Shown here piece by piece: positions 31,104-34,921 of a stretch of DNA of 34,921 nt; the stretch's first letter is position 1; every line of letters begins with the position of its first letter. The DNA is from Clostridia bacterium (lineage in GTDB: Bacteria; Bacillota; Clostridia; Oscillospirales; Acutalibacteraceae). The stretch is from contig JAFQJH010000023.1 in the NCBI GenBank assembly GCA_017415025.1, forward strand, positions 1-34,921, read 5' to 3'. A program made the position numbers and the translations under genes. The notes beneath the pieces were generated by a model. The model searched no databases and was not told the DNA's origin. It worked only from the letters and a program-made list of their open reading frames with translations.

Positions 31104-32447
31104 TTAATTAATATCGTTTTCGTTAAAAATGTCTCCGCATTCGGGGCAGAATTTCGGAGGATTGTGGGGGTCCTCGGGCTTCCAACCGCATTTATCGCAC
31201 TGATAAAGCGGTGCACCCTCGGGCTTTTTGCTTCCGCAGTTGGGGCAGAACTTTCCTTTGTTCACCGCTCCGCAAGAGCAAGTCCAACCTTCTTCAGCAG
31301 GCTTTTTTGCACCGCATTCTGTGCAGAAATTACCGCTTACCGTTGCACCGCAGGCACATTTCCAACCGCCCTGTGCAGGAGCAGTCGGTGCAGGTGTCGG
31401 AGCAGGCTGTTGCTGTGCCGGCTGCTGCTGTTGCTGAACGCCCGCCTGATACATCTGCGCCGCATTGAAGCCGCCGTTTGCTCCCATTGCCATATTCAAG
31501 CCCATAAAGCCCATCATTGCGCCGTTTTCGTTGGCTGCTGCGGCTTCCATTGCGTTTGCCTGAGCATCGGTCATTCGTCCTGCCATCATAAACGGATTGG
31601 AGCCCATTGTTGCGGCATCTTCCATTTGCGTAATCTTCTTCATATCCTCGTCTGTGAGGGTAATGGGATTGAGCGCAATTGACTCAACGGAAATACCTCT
31701 GCGGTCTGTCCATTCAGCCTTAAGAGCCGCATTCATAGCATCCTTAAGCTCTGTGGTGTGAGCAGGAATCTGTGCAGGGCGAAGTTCAAGCTCTGTCAGT
31801 CTTGCAAATGCGGGCTGAAGAGCAGAAACAAACTCGGTTTTTAACTGCATATCAATTTCATCGCGTCTGTACTCATCGTCAACGTTGCCTGCAATCCTTG
31901 TGTAGAAAAGAAGCGGGTCTGTGATTTTGTAGGAATAAACACCGTTGCATCTAACCTGAACGGTTCTTGCCATACCGATTCGTTTGTTTACAACCTCGAA
32001 CATAAAGGGATTGGCTGTGCCGAACTTGTTGTCGAGAATTTCTTTAGTATTGAAATAGTAAACTCGCTGGTCCTTGCCTGTATCTCCGCCGTAAGTGAAA
32101 CGCTTGCCGACTGTCTTGAAGGTTTCTTTGATTGAATCACCGAGCTTGCCCGAAAAAATTGAAGGCTCTGTGGAAGAGTTGTATGTAAATTCACCCGGCT
32201 CTGCACAAAACTCGACTACCTTTCCTTGCTCAACAATAATCATACACTGACCGTCAGCAACAGCGATACCCGAGCCGTTAGAGATAATGTTATCGTTTCC
32301 TTTTGTGTTTGATGAGCGTCCGCCGACTCTCTTTGAGCCTTTGACCATAAGCACGTCGTTTTCCAATGAATCGCAGTAGAAAAATTCCTTCCACTGGTCA
32401 GCAAGTGTACCGCCGAGTGCGCCAATGCCCGCTTTAATAAGTCCCAT
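31104..32447 (-). CDS. SPFH domain protein with three C-terminal zinc ribbons (YdjI-like)
   Basis: The 447-residue protein has an SPFH-type core (about 20-290), with CMIIVEQGKVVEFCAEPGEF, TVQVRCNGVYSYKITDPL and RRGISVESIALNPITLTDED. This is the type often annotated as virion core protein, although Bacillus YdjI is the appropriate bacterial relative. A Met/Ala-rich segment, a QQQQPAQQQPAPTPAP linker and three zinc ribbons follow: CACGATVSGNFCTECG, CSCGAVNKGKFCPNCG, and CDKCGWKPEDP with CPECG. YdjI from Bacillus has a similar SPFH core. SPFH proteins form membrane-associated rings or scaffolds. The gene is 21 bases after the first operon gene and 20 before the DUF4428 gene. The number of zinc ribbons is high for the family. 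Confidence 0.85.
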   Translation of the reverse strand: MGLIKAGIGALGGTLADQWKEFFYCDSLENDVLMVKGSKRVGGRSSNTKGNDNIISNGSGIAVADGQCMIIVEQGKVVEFCAEPGEFTYNSSTEPSIFSGKLGDSIKETFKTVGKRFTYGGDTGKDQRVYYFNTKEILDNKFGTANPFMFEVVNKRIGMARTVQVRCNGVYSYKITDPLLFYTRIAGNVDDEYRRDEIDMQLKTEFVSALQPAFARLTELELRPAQIPAHTTELKDAMNAALKAEWTDRRGISVESIALNPITLTDEDMKKITQMEDAATMGSNPFMMAGRMTDAQANAMEAAAANENGAMMGFMGLNMAMGANGGFNAAQMYQAGVQQQQQPAQQQPAPTPAPTAPAQGGWKCACGATVSGNFCTECGAKKPAEEGWTCSCGAVNKGKFCPNCGSKKPEGAPLYQCDKCGWKPEDPHNPPKFCPECGDIFNENDIN

Positions 32448-32468
32448 ATTGCATTTCTCCCTTCGAAA

Positions 32469-32807
32469 TTAATTGTTTGAACACTTTTTACAACATACTC
32501 CGCCGTTGAGGTTCTCGCCGTAAACCGTGCAGTCCTCGCAAACCATATTTCCGCAAATTTCACATTTGTTAAGCTCAAGGCGTACTTCATTGTTTGCACG
32601 TTCATAGGCCTTGCCGTGGTCATTTGCGTAAATAATTGCTCTGGCTTCCCGTTCGTCATTACTTAAAAACTTTTTATCTTTGAAACCTGAAACAAATTCG
32701 TGAACCTCTGTTTTAATGGGTTTACCGCAACAGTCACAATAAAATTCAAACTCAAACTGCTTTATTGTTGACTTGTCGGTAAACCTTTTTGTTACAGCTT
32801 TCAGCAT
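32469..32807 (-). CDS. small zinc-binding protein, first gene of the operon
   Basis: The start is ATG at 32807 (MLKAVTKRFTDKSTIKQFEF); AGGAGG ends 9 bases upstream, and the TTG that would lengthen the frame abuts that site. The 112-residue protein has a CDCCGKPIKTEVHEF element in its first third and a second cluster CEICGNMVCEDC with VCCKKC at the end, giving two likely zinc sites. It has no membrane helix. No named family is recognised. It opens the nine-gene run, whose promoter I could not pin down within the 243-base divergent region. It may be an adaptor or a regulator of the module. Confidence 0.7.
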   Translation of the reverse strand: MLKAVTKRFTDKSTIKQFEFEFYCDCCGKPIKTEVHEFVSGFKDKKFLSNDEREARAIIYANDHGKAYERANNEVRLELNKCEICGNMVCEDCTVYGENLNGGVCCKKCSNN

Positions 32808-32872
32808 TCTTAACAACCTCCTTATACGAGTATTTACAATATAATTTTACTTGTTAAAACTTATTAAAATAA

Positions 32873-32921
32873 GTAGCCCTGAAGGTTACTTTCTTAAAAA
32901 GAAGGCTACCTTTAGGGCTAC
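32873..32921. repeat. long stem-loop in the divergent control region
   Basis: An inverted repeat pairs GTAGCCCT (32873-32880) with AGGGCTAC (32914-32921) and extends inward through AAGGT/ACCTT with one G-T position. The 21-base loop contains a second small palindrome. It lies 66 bases from the operon start and 72 bases from the promoter of the regulator pair. No gene overlaps it. It might be an operator, a leader structure, or a small mobile palindrome. Confidence 0.5.
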
Positions 32922-32993
32922 CGTGTCAAAAAGCGAACTTTTCATTTGTGTATTTTGTATAAACAAAGTTAAAAAAACAATTTAATGCATAAA

Positions 32994-33022
32994 TTGACAC
33001 AGAATTCAAATTATGCTATATT
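32994..33022 (+). promoter_or_regulatory. promoter of the XRE and membrane LuxR genes
   Basis: A perfect TTGACA (32994-32999) and TATATT (33017-33022) are 17 bases apart and end about 28 bases before the start codon at 33051. Confidence 0.8.
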
Positions 33023-33050
33023 ATGATATATAAATCTATGGAGTTAAACT

Positions 33051-33275
33051 ATGAATCTTGATATAAAAAACTTAAGCTTTCCTGAACAGGTTAAAACAGT
33101 TCGCGTTCTCTTACAACTGACACAGACTGAACTTGCCGAGCAAATAGGAATTTCCTATGCCACCGTCAGCCGTTGGGAAAGAGAAAACCGAACACCGCAT
33201 CTTGCAATGGTGGGCAAATTCTATTCATTCTGTATGCGTAACGGAATAGAAATTGAAGCAACGAAGGAGGAATAA
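33051..33275 (+). CDS. XRE family helix-turn-helix regulator
   Basis: This 74-residue protein consists almost entirely of an HTH_3 domain: TQTELAEQIGISYATVSRWER (the core is QTELAEQIGISYATVSRWE), then ENRTPHLAMVGKFYSFC. It is a single DNA-binding unit without a dimerisation tail. GGAG stands 10 bases before the ATG. The stop codon lies one base before the ATG of the next gene, whose ribosome binding site is within the last codons of this gene. The two are therefore translationally coupled. The pair is divergent from the zinc-ribbon operon, which it may control. Confidence 0.9.
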   Translation: MNLDIKNLSFPEQVKTVRVLLQLTQTELAEQIGISYATVSRWERENRTPHLAMVGKFYSFCMRNGIEIEATKEE

Positions 33276-33276
33276 T

Positions 33277-34281
33277 ATGACTACTCTTTACGGTATTATT
33301 TTTGCTGTTTCTCTTTTGATGATTGCTGTGTATTTTTTTGTTGACAGGAAACGGGATGTATGGTTGTTGCTCCTTTTTGCTTGCGTCGCTGTATGTGATT
33401 TAGGTTATTTTCTTCTATCTGTCGCAAATAATCTTGAATTTGCTTTATGGGCAAACAGGATAGCGTACCTCGGAAGCATATTTCTTCCCTTTTCCATTTT
33501 GATGATGATAATGAATCTGTCAAGGTTCGCCTATCCGAAATGCCTGCCGGGTATTTTAATCGGCAACAATATGATAATGTTTTTCATTGCTTCAAGCGGC
33601 GGATGGCTGCCGATTTATTATAAAAATGTTTCTTTTGAAATCATAAACGGTGTCGGCACACTTGTTAAGGAGTACGGACCTTTACATAATATATATAAGG
33701 TTTTTCTGTTTGCATATTTCTCTGCAATGATTGCAGTTATCATATACACAGCTGTTAAAAAGACTGTCGTTTCTGTCAAACACTCTGTTTTTCTCGCATT
33801 TGTTGTTATCGGCAATATTGCAATCTGGCTGATTGAAAACAGTATAAGCGCAGGATTTGAGTTTATGTCAATATCCTATATAATCACAGAGGGCCTGATA
33901 TTATTCCTGTACGGTATTTTGCAGGATTACGGTCTTGCAGATACCCAAGGAATTTCCGCGGAGTCGGTTACGGTTCAACCAGAAACAGTACAAACTGTTT
34001 CTGACGAACAAGCAACAAATATCAGGTATTTTGAGCAAGAACAGATTGATGTTATTTTTGAAAGCTGGGATGATATCCGTTCTCTTTCTCAACGCGAAAA
34101 AGAGGTTTTAAGGCTGATTATGCAGAACAAAAAGCGAAAAGATATTGCCGATGAGCTCTTTGTTACAGAAAGCACAATCAAAAAGCATACATCAAGCATT
34201 TTCAAAAAGCTTAATATCAACAACCGTTCCGAATTGTTTGAAAACGCAAAAAGTTACTTGAACAGCAAAACAGTGCAGTAG
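33277..34281 (+). CDS. membrane-bound LuxR family regulator with a seven-helix N-terminal domain
   Basis: The start is ATG at 33277 (MTTLYGIIFAVSLLMIAVYF) behind GAAGGAGG, giving 334 residues. The first 225 residues contain about seven membrane helices and resemble the histidine kinase-type N-terminal 7TM sensor region (for example the pattern ANNLEFALWANRIAYLGSIF, written here only as its core LWANRIAYLGSIF). A linker with Gln/Glu follows, then a C-terminal LuxR-type HTH with SLSQREKEVLRLIMQNKK and VTESTIKKHTSSIFKKLNI. A membrane sensor directly fused to a LuxR domain, without a kinase or receiver, is the notable part. It is coupled to the upstream XRE gene and ends at a good terminator. Confidence 0.85.
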   Translation: MTTLYGIIFAVSLLMIAVYFFVDRKRDVWLLLLFACVAVCDLGYFLLSVANNLEFALWANRIAYLGSIFLPFSILMMIMNLSRFAYPKCLPGILIGNNMIMFFIASSGGWLPIYYKNVSFEIINGVGTLVKEYGPLHNIYKVFLFAYFSAMIAVIIYTAVKKTVVSVKHSVFLAFVVIGNIAIWLIENSISAGFEFMSISYIITEGLILFLYGILQDYGLADTQGISAESVTVQPETVQTVSDEQATNIRYFEQEQIDVIFESWDDIRSLSQREKEVLRLIMQNKKRKDIADELFVTESTIKKHTSSIFKKLNINNRSELFENAKSYLNSKTVQ

Positions 34282-34308
34282 TGAAAACCACTGCACTGTT
34301 TCTTTATC
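34268..34308 (+). terminator. terminator of the XRE-LuxR operon, overlapping its stop codon
   Basis: A 12-bp stem (AAACAGTGCAGT with ACTGCACTGTTT) with a 10-base loop is followed by TCTTTATC. The left arm runs into the TAG stop codon at 34279-34281, which leaves no spacer between the gene and its terminator. Confidence 0.8.
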
Positions 34309-34391
34309 ATCCAAAATCATTTTATACCATTTATAAGCAAATTGCACTCAAAATCTGTGAACTTGGTTTTGAATAAAGGGCTGTCAGAAAT

Positions 34392-34447
34392 AAACAACAA
34401 ATCCGAACACATCGTTGAAAACAGATGGGTTCGGATTTATGTTGTTT
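34392..34447. repeat. long imperfect inverted repeat
   Basis: AAATCCGAAC (34399-34408) pairs with GTTCGGATTT (34429-34438), and the pairing extends outward through CAAC/GTTG and AAA/TTT after a 2-base bulge and inward through CATC/GATG after one mismatch. No gene overlaps it. Read on the minus strand it is followed by TTTATTTC, so it could be a weak terminator. It could also be a fragment of a small palindromic element. Confidence 0.55.
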
Positions 34448-34504
34448 GTGACTATGTAACGGAAATCAAACTATTTTAAACAATATCAAATCGAAAGGAT
34501 TTAT

Positions 34505-34655
34505 ATATCATCAATTTCGTAGAAATTGCATATCATCAAAACGCAAGTTTTGTATATCATCAAGCCGACAGAAATACACACTTCGTGTGATAATATACAC
34601 CTATGGCGATAATATACACGCTAAAGCGTGATGATATACCAATCCTGTCGGCTTG
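34505..34655. repeat. multi-hairpin repetitive element with ATATCATCA spacers
   Basis: ATATCATCA occurs three times at 34505, 34530 and 34554 (spacings 25 and 24) and once inverted as TGATGATAT at 34629-34637. Between the copies are short perfect hairpins: CAATTTC-GTA-GAAATTG (34512-34528) and CAAAAC-GCAA-GTTTTG (34537-34552). An 11-bp outer stem (CAAGCCGACAG at 34561-34571 with CTGTCGGCTTG at 34645-34655) encloses CACAC-TTC-GTGTG, a GATAATATACAC motif seen twice, and CACGC-TAAA-GCGTG. It has no coding potential. Its composition suggests a repeated structured DNA or RNA element. Confidence 0.7.
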
Positions 34656-34658
34656 GAT

Positions 34659-34693
34659 AAAAAAATAGCGAAGCATTCGCTTCGCTATTTTTT
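34659..34693 (-). terminator. terminator of tRNA-Asn
   Basis: On the minus strand a 15-bp stem (34679-34693 with 34660-34674, loop of four) starts at the CCA end of tRNA-Asn and ends in a run of seven U residues. Confidence 0.9.
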
Positions 34694-34768
34694 GGCGCCT
34701 CAAACAGGGCTCGAACCTGTGACACCGCGGTTAACAGCCGCGTGCTCTGCCAGCTGAGCTATTGAGGC
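34693..34768 (-). tRNA. tRNA-Asn (anticodon GTT)
   Basis: The 76 bases form a full cloverleaf with an encoded CCA: acceptor GCCTCAA/TTGAGGC, discriminator G, D-stem GCTC/GAGC, anticodon stem CGCGG/CCGCG with loop CTGTTAA, and T-arm ACAGG-TTCGAGC-CCTGT. The anticodon is GTT. The terminator follows directly. No promoter is visible close upstream, so it may belong to a longer tRNA transcript beyond the window. Confidence 0.95.
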
Positions 34769-34769
34769 G

Positions 34770-34921
34770 TATTTAGTTTTTGTGCTAGGAACCTGTGACA
34801 CCCTCGGTCAGAAACATAGTCGTCTCACTCGCTTGGAGCGCTTCGTGATCCTCCTTGTTTCTTCCTACTCGATGTCTTGACTGATCGTCCGCCGGACGGT
34901 CAAGACCTCTCGTCAGTTAAC
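34770..34921. other. gene-free flank of tRNA-Asn with a tRNA fragment and palindromes
   Basis: The 14 bases at 34789-34802 repeat 34713-34726 of tRNA-Asn (T-arm and variable region) in the same orientation. The rest does not fold as a tRNA. Further on, CTTGAC at 34875-34880 pairs with GTCAAG near 34900, around an inner CGTCC/GGACG stem. No protein is encoded. It looks like a tRNA-derived or element-derived scar. Confidence 0.45.

Noticed and set aside
31164-31682. 172-codon Cys/Arg/His-rich plus-strand frame
   Set aside because: It is the reverse of the Ala/Gln/Pro and zinc-ribbon coding part of the SPFH gene. No start signal or recognised motif is present.
31104-32447. Viral origin of the SPFH protein (virion core protein annotation)
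   Set aside because: The term is a carried-over label. Gene context matches a chromosomal YdjGHI-like module and there are no phage genes.
34505-34655. CRISPR array
   Set aside because: The fixed unit is only 9 bases, the intervening parts are hairpins of 16-17 bases, and there are no cas genes.

Overview
The window looks like chromosomal DNA from an anaerobic gut-type member of the Clostridia, most plausibly Oscillospirales/Ruminococcaceae. The reasons are the moderately AT-rich sequence, strong AGGAGG ribosome binding sites, a SCIFF peptide with its radical SAM maturase (a Clostridia marker), a BspA-like leucine-rich repeat surface protein, DUF4434, DUF4349 and DUF3298 proteins, and a YdjG/YdjH/YdjI-like zinc-ribbon and SPFH cluster. 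No plasmid, phage structural, CRISPR or rRNA genes were found. The assignment rests on protein family recognition by eye, not on a search.

Layout. 1-1300: the end of a TraX-family membrane protein and an anchored transglutaminase-like protein, both on minus. 1393-2093: the C-terminal scrap of a large serine recombinase and a tRNA-Pro(GGG) whose 3' end and terminator are duplicated 170 bp away. 2205-5015: trkH-trkA potassium uptake operon. 5167-5838: hemolysin III family membrane protein. 5878-8828: SCIFF operon (51-residue precursor, attenuating hairpin, radical SAM maturase, PLP-dependent decarboxylase-family protein). 8908-11679: ketopantoate reductase-like protein, AraC regulator and an APH-like kinase. 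11847-14581: SstT and NhaC sodium-coupled transporters; NhaC is preceded by a 25-codon ORF and an intrinsic terminator.

14752-19905 (plus): an ECF sigma factor, a membrane protein with Ig-like domains in the anti-sigma position, and a 1191-residue secreted leucine-rich repeat protein. 19956-24662 (minus): a secreted DUF4434 protein, a second ECF sigma factor overlapping a DUF4349 putative anti-sigma factor, and a secreted beta-helix protein. 24864-32807 (minus): nine tightly packed genes that look like one operon. They encode zinc-ribbon, SPFH, TPM and DUF6935 proteins and end with two lipoproteins. This resembles the Bacillus YdjGHI membrane module without PspA. 33051-34281 (plus): a divergent XRE regulator translationally coupled to a seven-helix membrane protein ending in a LuxR HTH. 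34390-34921: inverted-repeat and multi-hairpin elements and tRNA-Asn(GTT).

How the genes fit together: much of the window concerns the cell envelope and its sensing. It has two ECF sigma units, secreted proteins, K+ and Na+ transport, and a membrane-associated zinc-ribbon operon beside a membrane-bound regulator. The least explained parts are the NhaC leader ORF and attenuator-like hairpin, the shared amphipathic C-terminal tail on two secreted proteins, the expanded zinc-ribbon operon with its divergent regulator pair, and the structured repeats beside both tRNA genes.
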